Source of the DNA: Bryocella elongata
GTDB taxonomy: Bacteria; Acidobacteriota; Terriglobia; Terriglobales; Acidobacteriaceae
DNA length: 64,000 bases
Assembly: GCF_900108185.1 (NCBI RefSeq)
Contig: NZ_FNVA01000009.1
Span: forward strand, 1 to 64,000
Reading direction: 5' to 3'
A program made the position numbers and the translations under genes. Shown one piece after another: positions 51,359 through 59,879 of this stretch (position 1 is its first letter; each line of letters begins with the position of its first letter). The notes beneath the pieces were generated by a model. The model had not been told where the DNA came from, did not search any database, and saw nothing but the letters and a program-made list of their open reading frames with translations.

Positions 51359-52483
51359 ATGATTCGTAAATTGCTGACCTCTGCTCTTTTCCTCGCGAGC
51401 TTATCTCTCTGTGCGCAGGCTGGACCGACGCCCACTGGAGCCCGCACCATGGCGCGAACCTTGATCCCGGAAAGCACCATGTACCCGCGACTGCTTCGAC
51501 TCTCCCATGGCTCTCCGGATACCAATGGCCATCTGATGGCGAACACGAATCGCGAGATATTTCGCAGCAAGGATGATGGCAACAGCTGGGAGAAGATGTC
51601 CGAGGTCACCGCGATCCCGGGCAGCCGTGAGCGTTGTTGCGCCGCGATATGGGAGCTGCCGCAGGACGTTGGCAGATTGAAGGCAGGCACGCTGCTCTTC
51701 TCCGGCACCTTCGTGGAGGGGACATCCGCGGCGATCCAGATCTACACGAGCACTGACGAAGGCGCGACGTGGAAGTATCACTCGACCCCGGTAAAGCGAG
51801 GCGGGACACCGCACCATGGACTATGGGAGCCGGAGTTTCTCCTCGCGAAGGATGGCTCCCTGGTCATCTTCTGGTCCGACGAAACGGACGACTGCTGCAG
51901 CCAGAAACTGACCCAGATGCGAAGCACCGATGGGGTTACATGGAAGGATGAAGTCGACACCATCAAGAGCAATCAGAAGGCGGATCGGCCGGGCATGATC
52001 GTCGCAAGCAAGTTGCCCGATGGAAAATACTTCATGAGCTATGAAGTCTGCGGACCGACGTATCACTGCGCCGTCTACAGTCGCACTTCGAAGGACGGAT
52101 GGCATTGGGGTGAGCGCGGCGACATGGGCACAAAGGTCATCACGACCACCGGGCAATACCTCGCCCACGCGCCCAACAACCACTACATGCCAGATGGCCA
52201 CATCCTCCTGATCGGACAGATGCTGCTGGAGGCGGACGGCAAAGTCTCTAAAGACAACGGAAAGGTCGCCTTCGTCAGTGACGCCAGGAACCCGCTCAAG
52301 CCCTGGACAACAACTCCCGCGCCCGTGCCTATCCCAGCAGCATTCGACAATCCGTGCCCGAACTACTCATCCGCGATGCTGCCTACCGCAGATGGCAAGT
52401 CTTTCATCGAGATTGCCTCGGACTTCGATGATGCCCACAAGTGCTCCGTCTTTGAAGGCATTCTGCCGCTTCCGCCGAAGTAA
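51359..52483 (+). CDS. Secreted sialidase-fold glycosidase (BNR propeller; GH93-like alternative)
   Basis: The 374-residue protein has a signal peptide (LLTSALFLASLSLCAQA) and repeated Asp-box-like turns (SKDDGNSWEKM, STDEGATWKYH, STDGVTWKDE) typical of six-bladed sialidase-superfamily propellers. YPRLLRLSHGSPDTNGHLMA near the start and EPEFLLAKDGSLVIFWSDE line the centre. In a locus with GH43 and GH28 enzymes an exo-arabinanase (GH93) role is at least as likely as sialidase. Cysteine pairs (RCCAA, DDCCS) suggest disulfides. It is divergent from the sensor lipoprotein, with the operator between. Confidence 0.8.
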   Translation: MIRKLLTSALFLASLSLCAQAGPTPTGARTMARTLIPESTMYPRLLRLSHGSPDTNGHLMANTNREIFRSKDDGNSWEKMSEVTAIPGSRERCCAAIWELPQDVGRLKAGTLLFSGTFVEGTSAAIQIYTSTDEGATWKYHSTPVKRGGTPHHGLWEPEFLLAKDGSLVIFWSDETDDCCSQKLTQMRSTDGVTWKDEVDTIKSNQKADRPGMIVASKLPDGKYFMSYEVCGPTYHCAVYSRTSKDGWHWGERGDMGTKVITTTGQYLAHAPNNHYMPDGHILLIGQMLLEADGKVSKDNGKVAFVSDARNPLKPWTTTPAPVPIPAAFDNPCPNYSSAMLPTADGKSFIEIASDFDDAHKCSVFEGILPLPPK

Positions 52484-52653
52484 CGCAACTGTCGAACAGC
52501 CTTCAGGGATCAGAGCCTTCCCTTCTGTGAGGCATTGCAAGTCGAGTTCTCAATCGCAGGCATCGCTGACGACGCGCCGAACGTGAACCGGAACAGTTGC
52601 GGTGCGGTCGGTCCAACGTGGTAGCCACATTAGAGTCGAAGAAGGAACACATC

Positions 52654-53514
52654 GTGGGAGGGAACGACAAGTCGAACACCCCGACGCGACGATCCTTTCT
52701 GCAAGGTGTGCTGCCAACCGCGGCTACGTCCGCCTTGCTCAGAGCCTCTGCTGATGCATCAACAGGAGCTAACGCACAACCCAGCCAGAGTGGCGGCAAG
52801 AAGCTGTTCAACCTGATTTTCTCCAGGCAGAAGGTCAACGCGCGGACGCGCTCTCGCTGGCCGGGCATCCCATCGTTGAGACACCCAATCACGATCGGAT
52901 CGGCCGGGAGGGCATCTTCTTTCGCAATGCTATTTGCACGAATGCCCTGTGCGCGCCCGCGCTCCAGCGTGCTGACCGGCATGTACTCCAAGTCAACGGG
53001 AGCGCTCGACAACAAGGACCTTGAGAAGCCACTCGATTTTTCCTCGGCGAGTTTCGCTGCTATGACAAGCAGCTGATGCATGATCCCGCGATACGTGTAC
53101 CAATCATGATCCACTACCCAAAACTGGCCAAAGCCGGAACGGTGCCGGACGAGATGGTGCTCGATATCGCCCCGAGTGTCCTTCAAATTGCGGGCCTCGA
53201 GCCGCGCCAGGAGATGCAAGACCACAGTCTCTTGCCCCTAGCCACAGCGTCTCCGGCCGACTGGCGAAGGGAGCGATTCTACGACTACTCCGAATTACCC
53301 CGGAGCCGAAGACGTTCGTCCGCACAGTGGTGTGCGGACGGAGTCGAAAAAGCTGATGCACTTCTACACGATGAACGAATGGGAGATGTATGGCCTCGCG
53401 GAGGACCCCGAAGAGAAGCACAATCTCTATGGCATCCCCGAACATGCGAATCTGCAGCAGGGGCTGATGCAAACCCCGGAGCGCCTCGCGGCCGGGATCC
53501 CGGCCCGAAACTGA
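52654..53514 (+). pseudogene. Decayed sulfatase gene
   Basis: Sulfatase sequence is recoverable only by switching frames. One frame gives a Tat signal (TPTRRSFLQGVLP). A second gives AGHPIVETPNHDRIGREG and NAICTNALCAPA, the CxPxR active-site cysteine. The frame then breaks by one base exactly at the following arginine, and the first frame resumes as RSSVLTGMYSKSTGALDN. A further frame gives YDKQLMHDPAIRVPIMIHYPKL, and another GVRTESKKLMHFYTMNEWEM. At least three frameshifts exist, and roughly 200 residues between the N- and C-terminal parts are missing. It was once a sulfated-polysaccharide sulfatase. Confidence 0.85.
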
Positions 53515-53607
53515 GCACGATCATCAGATGTCTTCGGATCTTTAGTCGATTGGCCGGCCCGAATGGAGAGAATCACTTGCTGATCCGGTTCATCCAATCG
53601 TCCAGTC

Positions 53608-54633
53608 ATGAAGAAGATTGGTTTTCTATCCTTCGGCCACTGGACGCCCTCCCAACATTCGCAGACCCGATCTGCATCAGATGTACTCCTTCAGTCCATC
53701 GACCTCGCGGTGGAAGCAGAACGCCTGGGGCTCGATGGAGCGTACTTCCGCGTTCACCACTTCGCCCGTCAACTCGCATCTCCGTTCCCGTTGCTGGCGG
53801 CCGTGGGCGCAAGGACGAAGAACATCGAGATCGGCACCGCAGTCATTGACATGCGGTACGAGAATCCTCACTACATGGCTGAGGACGCAGGGTCAGCGGA
53901 TCTCATCGCAGGTTCGCGCCTGCAACTCGGCATCAGCCGTGGTTCCCCTGAACAGGTAGTCGACGGTTGGCGTCACTTCGGTCACACGCCGAGGCCCGGC
54001 GAAGACGATGCAGGCATGGCTCGTCGACACACCGAGATGCTTCTCCAGTTGCTGACCGGGGACGGCTTCGCCCAACCTAATCCAAGGCCAATGTTCGCCA
54101 ACCCACCCGGCCTGTTGCGACTGGAGCCGCACTCGGGTGGATTGCGCGACCGAATCTGGTGGGGCGCGAGCTCCAACGCCACCGCGATATGGGCCGCAAA
54201 GCTGGGGATGAATCTCCAGAGCTCTACCCTCAAGGATGATGAGACAGGCGAGCCCTTCCACATCCAGCAGGCCGCGCAGATCAGGGCTTTCCGTGCTGCA
54301 TGGAAAGAGGCGGGGCATACCCGCGTCCCTCGCGTCTCGGTGAGTCGGAGCATCTTCGCCCTTGTGACGGACCTGGATTACGCGTATTTCGGGCGCGGAA
54401 GCAACGAAGGAGACAAGATCGGCTTCCTCGACGGGAAGACTCGAGCTGTCTTCGGCCGTTCCTATGCAGCGGAGCCAGACCTGCTGATCGAAGAACTTCG
54501 CAAGGATGAGGCGATCGCTGAGGCGGACACGCTGCTCCTAACGATACCGAATCAACTGGGCGTCGCATACAACGCGCATGTCCTCGAAACGATCCTGACA
54601 ACAGTCGCACCGGCCCTGGGATGGCGGTCGTAG
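53608..54633 (+). CDS. LLM-class flavin-dependent oxidoreductase (luciferase-like)
   Basis: The 341-residue TIM-barrel protein is a luciferase-like monooxygenase. Landmarks are GLDGAYFRVHHFARQLASPFPLLAAVGART, IEIGTAVIDMRYENPHYMAEDAGSAD, LIAGSRLQLGISRGSPEQ and DRIWWGASSNATAIWAAKLG. It probably uses FMNH2 or F420 to oxidise a small molecule. ATG at 53608 matches the family N-terminus MKKIGFLSFGHW; there is no clear Shine-Dalgarno. It lies between a sulfatase pseudogene and the symporter gene, and its link to pectin metabolism is unclear. Confidence 0.88.
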   Translation: MKKIGFLSFGHWTPSQHSQTRSASDVLLQSIDLAVEAERLGLDGAYFRVHHFARQLASPFPLLAAVGARTKNIEIGTAVIDMRYENPHYMAEDAGSADLIAGSRLQLGISRGSPEQVVDGWRHFGHTPRPGEDDAGMARRHTEMLLQLLTGDGFAQPNPRPMFANPPGLLRLEPHSGGLRDRIWWGASSNATAIWAAKLGMNLQSSTLKDDETGEPFHIQQAAQIRAFRAAWKEAGHTRVPRVSVSRSIFALVTDLDYAYFGRGSNEGDKIGFLDGKTRAVFGRSYAAEPDLLIEELRKDEAIAEADTLLLTIPNQLGVAYNAHVLETILTTVAPALGWRS

Positions 54634-54682
54634 CCCACAAGCGTTGCCGCCTGGAGGCCGATGCGACCAACGACCGCACCAA

Positions 54683-54696
54683 TTGATACGTATACT
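54683..54696. promoter_or_regulatory. LacI-type operator candidate upstream of the symporter
   Basis: TTGATACGTATACT contains the palindrome ATACGTAT (54686-54693), 36 nt before the symporter ATG. The flank AATTGAT is shared with the inverted site near 58650. TATACT inside it could be the -10 box, so a bound repressor would block initiation. Confidence 0.6.
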
Positions 54697-54728
54697 GGCT
54701 CCGCACTCCTTTACGCCCAGCTCCCTCC

Positions 54729-56306
54729 ATGAACACTTCTCTTTGTCTCGGCGCGCTATGCCTGTATCTCGTCATTACGCTTGTCGTCGGCTCATGGACG
54801 AGGCGCTACTCTGCCACCGCCAACTCGTTTCTTTATGCAAATCGTTCACTCCCTCTGCCTGTCGTCGCAGCTTCCTATCTGGCTGCAAATTCGGGAGCAT
54901 TGGAAGCGGTCGGACTCGGTGCGATGGCAGCGCAGTATGGTGTACAGGCGTTCCACTTCTATTGGATTGGGGCCATTCCCGCACTGGTCGTCGTGGGGCT
55001 TTGGATCATGCCGCTGTATCGTAGAAGTGGCGTACTCAGCATTCCGGAGTGGCTCGAACTTCGATATGGCCCGCGAATTCGGCTCTTGAACGCATGCATG
55101 TTGCTGGTCATGCTTCCTCTCCTTGGAGGCATCGGACTCTATGCCTCGTCTCTGCTCCTGCAGACCCTAACCGGCGTGCGGTTCATCACGGGACTCTGGG
55201 TAGCGGCTGGGGTTGTACTAGCGTACGTGTTGCTCGGTGGTATCCGGGCAACGATGTACACGGAGGTCCTTCAACTCCTGATACTTGTGGCTGGTTTTGC
55301 TCCTCTGGCAATCGTCGCTGCGAGACGGCTGCACTCTCTACCTACCGTCGACGAGGGGATGAAGACCCACCTCTGGACATCGCTTCCACTTGCACAGCCC
55401 CGATCGGCAATCGATGTCGCAAGCATCACGCTCGGACTTGGCTTTGTGCTTAGCTTCGGGTACTGGTGTACAGACTTCGTGTTGATGCAGAGGGCCTTCG
55501 CAGCCCGCACGGATAGCGACGCGCAGAAGGTGCCGTTGCTCGCTGGCTTCGGGAAATTGCTTCTCTCAATGCTCGTGGTGCTGCCTGGACTGGCAGCCGC
55601 TCGCACCATACCCGGACTCGGCAGCACCCTGCGCTTCGACCAGGCCACACCAGCCTTCATGCAGCAGAGCTATGGCCCAATCCTTCTGGCATTGGGCTTC
55701 ACGGCAATCTCTGCCAGCCTTACCTCCGCGCTTAGCTCCAACGTAACCGCGTTCGGCGCCGTTTTTATGAGCGACGTATATCGACGCTACGTCGCCCCCG
55801 CTCGCAGCGATCGGCACTATCTCCTGGTTGGCCGGACCGCCCTCGTGGTAGCGACGTTCACCAGTGTTCTCGCGTCTTATCTCAGCTTCCATTTCGGCAA
55901 TCTGATGGAACAGAGCCAGCTTATCTTCGCAACATTCGCAGCCCCTTTTTGGGCTGTCGTCCTGTTCGGCTTTCTCGCCAGGAAGGTCAGTGAAAGTGCC
56001 GCACTGATCGGATTCTTCACGGGCACCTCGGTAGCCATTGCTCACTACGTAGCATTCAGCTACGGCTATCTTCCCTACGGCAGCAACATGACAGCCAACT
56101 TCTACTCCGCGATCTATTCGTTTTCGGCCGCTGCGTTTACGACAGTCCTCGCAGCCCAGTTCCTGCCCAACCTCAAGAGCCTGGACTCGCCAGGTCTCCT
56201 GATTGCGTGGAAGGATCTTCGTGCCGTGCGGCATGACCGTGGGATCTGGATCCTCTCGCTCACGCTCGTTGCTTCGTGCGCGTTGCTGAACTATTGGTGG
56301 CGCTGA
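54729..56306 (+). CDS. Sodium:solute symporter (SSS family)
   Basis: The 525-residue protein has about 13-14 membrane helices and SSS landmarks (TANSFLYANRSLPLPVVAASYLAANSGALEAVGLGAMAAQYG, written in parts: ANRSLPLPVVAASYL, then GAMAAQYGVQAFHF; RSGVLSIPEWLELRYG; YVLLGGIRATMYTEVLQ). It should import a monosaccharide or uronate with sodium across the inner membrane. ATG at 54729 is used; the Shine-Dalgarno is weak. A LacI-type operator lies just upstream, and catabolic enzymes flank it, so it is the likely entry route for the sugars released by GH105, GH28 and GH27. Confidence 0.9.
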   Translation: MNTSLCLGALCLYLVITLVVGSWTRRYSATANSFLYANRSLPLPVVAASYLAANSGALEAVGLGAMAAQYGVQAFHFYWIGAIPALVVVGLWIMPLYRRSGVLSIPEWLELRYGPRIRLLNACMLLVMLPLLGGIGLYASSLLLQTLTGVRFITGLWVAAGVVLAYVLLGGIRATMYTEVLQLLILVAGFAPLAIVAARRLHSLPTVDEGMKTHLWTSLPLAQPRSAIDVASITLGLGFVLSFGYWCTDFVLMQRAFAARTDSDAQKVPLLAGFGKLLLSMLVVLPGLAAARTIPGLGSTLRFDQATPAFMQQSYGPILLALGFTAISASLTSALSSNVTAFGAVFMSDVYRRYVAPARSDRHYLLVGRTALVVATFTSVLASYLSFHFGNLMEQSQLIFATFAAPFWAVVLFGFLARKVSESAALIGFFTGTSVAIAHYVAFSYGYLPYGSNMTANFYSAIYSFSAAAFTTVLAAQFLPNLKSLDSPGLLIAWKDLRAVRHDRGIWILSLTLVASCALLNYWWR

Positions 56307-56334
56307 GCGTGACGAAGCAACGAAACGGCAATCT

Positions 56335-57378
56335 CTACTCCGGTGGGAGACCTCCAAGATACATGTAGCTATGATCAGGAGCCTCGGCTAGAAGCTTCGT
56401 GATCGTCGGGTCGGGAAAGCGCCGAACATAGGGGGCCGCCCACCCGATGGCCTCGGCTGTCGGCGGATCCGGACGCTCCTGAGCTATGCCTGTGCGGTTG
56501 GCAAAGAGCGATGCGTCGACGAGGCCTGAGGTAGAGACTTCAACCAGCCGCTTCAAAGCCCCGCTGTTCTCCGCATAGAGATCCACGCCATTTGGCAGCC
56601 CAAGCTCCGCGAGCATGACGAGCGGGGATGCCGCGTACAGGTGATAGTGGAGCGCGCGCTTCCCTCGCCGCATCTCTTCGGGCAAGGTGCCATCGGCGGC
56701 GATCGCATCGATGCCAATCTTCGCCCGATGCATCGCCCAGTCGAATTCGCTTCGGTCGTTCGCCGCGATACCTGTGGCAGCAAGCTGCACGGCGGCCCAA
56801 TAGAAATGATTCTGGGCTCCGCCGTTGGTGCCGGCGCGCTCATCATAATAGGCCTCGGTCTTGGCTCCCAGGAGCTTCAGCCACGGCAGAATATGAGCAC
56901 GCTGTTCTGCCGTTGTTTGCTTGTCACCGTCGACCTTCAGGTAAGCGACAGCCCACGCTCCTGAGACCCAACCTTGCACAAAGTACGCCTGGGATGACGA
57001 CAACTTCCCAGTGAGTGAGCCTTGGCGAGATAAAGAATCAAGGTGCGCAATAACGCACCTGGCGGCCTCAGCTGAGCCCGTCTTGCGAAACGTGTCCGCC
57101 GCGGCAACGACCACATCCCCTTCATGTTTCACGGGACCGGAGGACTCGCTATAGGCCTTCATTTTTATTGGATCAATGATGGAATGCGTTGGATCGTTGT
57201 CCGCATAAAAGCCGTCAGTCACAAAGTCAGCAGCGATATTTGGCACGCTGGGGCAAGCATAGGGCACAGTCGTCTGGCTTCTCGGATGGAGGCTCCAGGG
57301 AGACCTGAGTGGCGCACCTTCCGCGCGCACGGCGATCATCATTACGGCAAGGGCCGTTATTGCAATCTTCATGGCCAC
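56335..57378 (-). CDS. Alginate-lyase-family (PL5-type) polysaccharide lyase
   Basis: The 347-residue secreted all-helical protein has a signal peptide (ITALAVMMIAVRAEGAP) and the PL5 active-site blocks GAQNHFYWAAVQLAATGI (Asn-His pair) and RRGKRALHYHLYAASPLVMLAELG (Arg and Tyr). These match mannuronate lyase AlgL-type catalysis. In a pectin locus it may instead act on an unusual uronate chain. It follows the GH105 gene by 3 nt, so the two are translationally close and one operon. Confidence 0.85.
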   Translation of the reverse strand: MAMKIAITALAVMMIAVRAEGAPLRSPWSLHPRSQTTVPYACPSVPNIAADFVTDGFYADNDPTHSIIDPIKMKAYSESSGPVKHEGDVVVAAADTFRKTGSAEAARCVIAHLDSLSRQGSLTGKLSSSQAYFVQGWVSGAWAVAYLKVDGDKQTTAEQRAHILPWLKLLGAKTEAYYDERAGTNGGAQNHFYWAAVQLAATGIAANDRSEFDWAMHRAKIGIDAIAADGTLPEEMRRGKRALHYHLYAASPLVMLAELGLPNGVDLYAENSGALKRLVEVSTSGLVDASLFANRTGIAQERPDPPTAEAIGWAAPYVRRFPDPTITKLLAEAPDHSYMYLGGLPPE

Positions 57379-57381
57379 CTC

Positions 57382-58560
57382 TCAGGCGCGGAATGCGCGC
57401 AGCTTTTCGTTCATGATGAGGAACGCACCGATCCCATGAAAATCGTCGGTGCTACGCGGACGTCCGTAGTAAAAAGCCAGATCGCCAACATTCGTCCCCT
57501 CGCAAATGTTCGCGATGTGGGCATGCCCGTCAGCGTCCAGGGACAACTGGGTAAGTACTCCCGCATATCCCTTTCGGGCGGTTGAGGCCATCTTGCGCGG
57601 TATGTAGCCGCGTTCCACGGCACACGCCAACGTATAGGTGAACATCGACGAACTCGAGGTCTCATGCCAGTTGTTCGGATCGTCGCCCTTATCGACGATC
57701 TGGTACCAAAGGCCACTCGTCGGGTCTTGATAGCGCTGATACGCGTTGCACAACTGTCTCACCAGAGCGATCAGGTCGCCGCGGCGTGGATGCTCGTGTG
57801 GCATGACCTCGAGTACTTCGATCAACGCCATGCCGAACCAGCCAATCGCACGGCACCAGAAGAAGCCGGAATGATGCGTCATGGGATCGGCCCACGGCTG
57901 CTGACCGGACTCATCGTATGCGTGGAACATAAGACCAGATGCTGGATCGTTCAGGTGCTTCGCGTAAATCAGCAGTTGTTTCGCGGCCTCGTTTACGTCA
58001 ACGTCGCGCTCTTGGAACATATCGCCATAACGCACCAGAAACGGCATCGACATGAACATGCCATCCAGCCAGAGCTGGTGCTGGCGGCTGAGTGCGTGCC
58101 AGATCCCCCCATCTTGAGTTCGGGGATAGGTGTCCAGCGTATGCCGGATCGTATCTGCGGCGGTGCGGTACTTCTGCTTTCCCGTCTCCTTATAGAGGAC
58201 AAGCAGGAGGTTGCCGGGAAGCATATAGTCGAGCGCCGTAATAGGACGATCGATCTTCCCTTGATCGTCGACGTGCCGATCAACCCAACCCTGGATATAG
58301 TCGAGGTGCCTTCGGTCGCCGTGACGCTTATAGAAGAGGTATTGGCCGTAGAGATAGAGCGAGATGGCGTATCCCCATCCACCCAACGACTCGGGCGCGG
58401 GCCTTCGCGCCATCATGTTCTCGACGACAGCCTCCGACCAGTCGACCGTAGGTGACGTTGACCGCGTTTGTGCCGCGGCCAGATTGCATGCCAGGGAGCT
58501 ATGCAACAGGGGCGCGCCGGCCAGCAGCTTGAGGATCTTCCTTCTGTCTTGCGTGCTCAT
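57382..58560 (-). CDS. GH105/GH88-type unsaturated rhamnogalacturonyl hydrolase
   Basis: The 392-residue alpha6/alpha6-barrel enzyme removes the unsaturated uronate left by lyases. Family blocks are WGYAISLYLYGQYLFYKR, HQLWLDGMFMSMPFLVRYG (catalytic Asp), HHSGFFWCRAIGWFGMALIEVLEVMP (written in two parts: HHSGFFWCRAIGW, GMALIEVLEVMP) and a C-terminal SSSSMFTYTLACAVERGYI. A Tat-like N-terminus (QDRRKILKLLAGAPLL) suggests export. The lyase gene follows in the same operon. A LacI-type site lies about 82-95 nt upstream of the start. Confidence 0.92.
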   Translation of the reverse strand: MSTQDRRKILKLLAGAPLLHSSLACNLAAAQTRSTSPTVDWSEAVVENMMARRPAPESLGGWGYAISLYLYGQYLFYKRHGDRRHLDYIQGWVDRHVDDQGKIDRPITALDYMLPGNLLLVLYKETGKQKYRTAADTIRHTLDTYPRTQDGGIWHALSRQHQLWLDGMFMSMPFLVRYGDMFQERDVDVNEAAKQLLIYAKHLNDPASGLMFHAYDESGQQPWADPMTHHSGFFWCRAIGWFGMALIEVLEVMPHEHPRRGDLIALVRQLCNAYQRYQDPTSGLWYQIVDKGDDPNNWHETSSSSMFTYTLACAVERGYIPRKMASTARKGYAGVLTQLSLDADGHAHIANICEGTNVGDLAFYYGRPRSTDDFHGIGAFLIMNEKLRAFRA

Positions 58561-58641
58561 CGTTTCCTTCTCTCGTATGCATCGTTCTGACTTGAGATCA
58601 GCCAGCTAAACTCTCAAATCGATATGATCGGTGCTACATTT

Positions 58642-58654
58642 CTATACGGATCAA
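58642..58654. promoter_or_regulatory. LacI-type operator candidate upstream of the GH105 operon
   Basis: On the minus strand the site reads AATTGATCCGTATAGA, matching AATTGATACGTATACT upstream of the symporter at 13 of 16 positions. Its core is ATACGGAT on the plus strand (58644-58651), one mismatch from the palindrome. Confidence 0.6.
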
Positions 58655-58804
58655 TTCATGAAGATGAAGAGCCCGCTACAGCAGCTGTATCCCAGCCAAA
58701 ATCTTTTCTTCGTTTGCTGCCGCTCTCACCGACGCGCAGCAGAACCGCAAGTTACATCAGAAACGATTGGGGCAGCTGTCCTGGTTTGAGGGTGACAGCT
58801 GGCG

Positions 58805-59812
58805 CTACTTCAACGCGCGCGGCGCACCTGTGGAACTCCGCAACACCAGCGACGTGCCCACGGTATATTGCTTGCCGACTTTGTGTGGATCCGTGCCAAA
58901 ACTGGTCAGCGCTTCATAGAACATCGCCGCAAGCTCAGGGCGTGCGAGGCGAATCGTCGTCAACGGGGGGAAGATGATGTCGGCAAGATCAATATCGTCA
59001 AAACCAATGACCGAGAAATCCTCGGGCGCGCTGAGTCCGTGACGCCGAATGACGCGCAAGGCGCCGATCGCCGTGAGGTCATTCGCGCAGAGAATCGCGG
59101 TCGGCTGGTCCTTAAGCTGGAGAATCTCCTCCATCCCAGCCTCCCCACCAGAGATGCGGTAGTTGCCCACTCGAATCAACTCCGGCCGGACCTTCAACCC
59201 TCCCTCGGCTACTGCCATTTTGAAAGCCTCAACGCGGTGGTCGGAGATCGTGGGGCCTGACGATCCGCCAATGTACGCGACCTTTCTATGGCGAAGCTTT
59301 TTCAGGTGTTGTATCGCCGCGCGCATACCGCTGGCGTAGTCGATGGACACATCGCTCAGCCCACGGCCAGTAACGCGTCTATCCATTGTTACCAGGGGAA
59401 CACGGTGGTGGATCAACGCTTCGATCGGCTCCGTCTCGATCTCCGCCGCCAGCAGCGCCACACCATCCACCTGGCGAATCAACATCCTGCGAATCGTCTG
59501 CTGCATCTGCGAGTAGTGGAAGTCCGTGGTCGCCATCAGCATGTCCTGATTTCGCTCCACGAGAATGCCCTCAAAACTACGGATAAACTCAGGGAAAAAA
59601 GGGTTCGTGATGTCAGGAATGATCAAGCCATATGTGCTGCTCCGGCCATACTTCAGCGTGGTGGCGCTGCCGTTCGGCACAAAGCGCATCTCTTCAATGA
59701 CTTTGCGCACCCGAGCAGCGGTCACCGGCCGGACAACCTTCGATCCATTGATGACGTTGGACACAGTAGCGCTGGAGACGCCTGCAAGCTTCGCAATGTC
59801 CCGCATGTTCAT
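58805..59812 (-). CDS. LacI-family transcriptional regulator
   Basis: The 335-residue protein has the LacI helix-turn-helix and hinge (MRDIAKLAGVSSATVSNVING, written in parts: MRDIAKLAGVSS, ATVSNVINGSKVV; then FVPNGSATTLKYGRS) and a periplasmic-binding-like effector domain (YGLIIPDITNPFFPEFIRS, VDGVALLAAEI, RHRKVAYIGGSSGP, AILCANDLTAIGALRVI, DFSVIGFDDIDLADIIFPPL). It probably represses the GH105-PL5, GH27-GH28, symporter and TonB receptor units through ATACGTAT-like sites; the inducer is probably a pectin-derived oligosaccharide. None of the candidate sites lies right before its own start. Confidence 0.92.
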   Translation of the reverse strand: MNMRDIAKLAGVSSATVSNVINGSKVVRPVTAARVRKVIEEMRFVPNGSATTLKYGRSSTYGLIIPDITNPFFPEFIRSFEGILVERNQDMLMATTDFHYSQMQQTIRRMLIRQVDGVALLAAEIETEPIEALIHHRVPLVTMDRRVTGRGLSDVSIDYASGMRAAIQHLKKLRHRKVAYIGGSSGPTISDHRVEAFKMAVAEGGLKVRPELIRVGNYRISGGEAGMEEILQLKDQPTAILCANDLTAIGALRVIRRHGLSAPEDFSVIGFDDIDLADIIFPPLTTIRLARPELAAMFYEALTSFGTDPHKVGKQYTVGTSLVLRSSTGAPRALK

Positions 59813-59879
59813 GCCCGACCGCCCCGCTGGTCAAAATAATGCAACTGACTCTCCTGACAATTTATCTCGGAGAGCCCGG

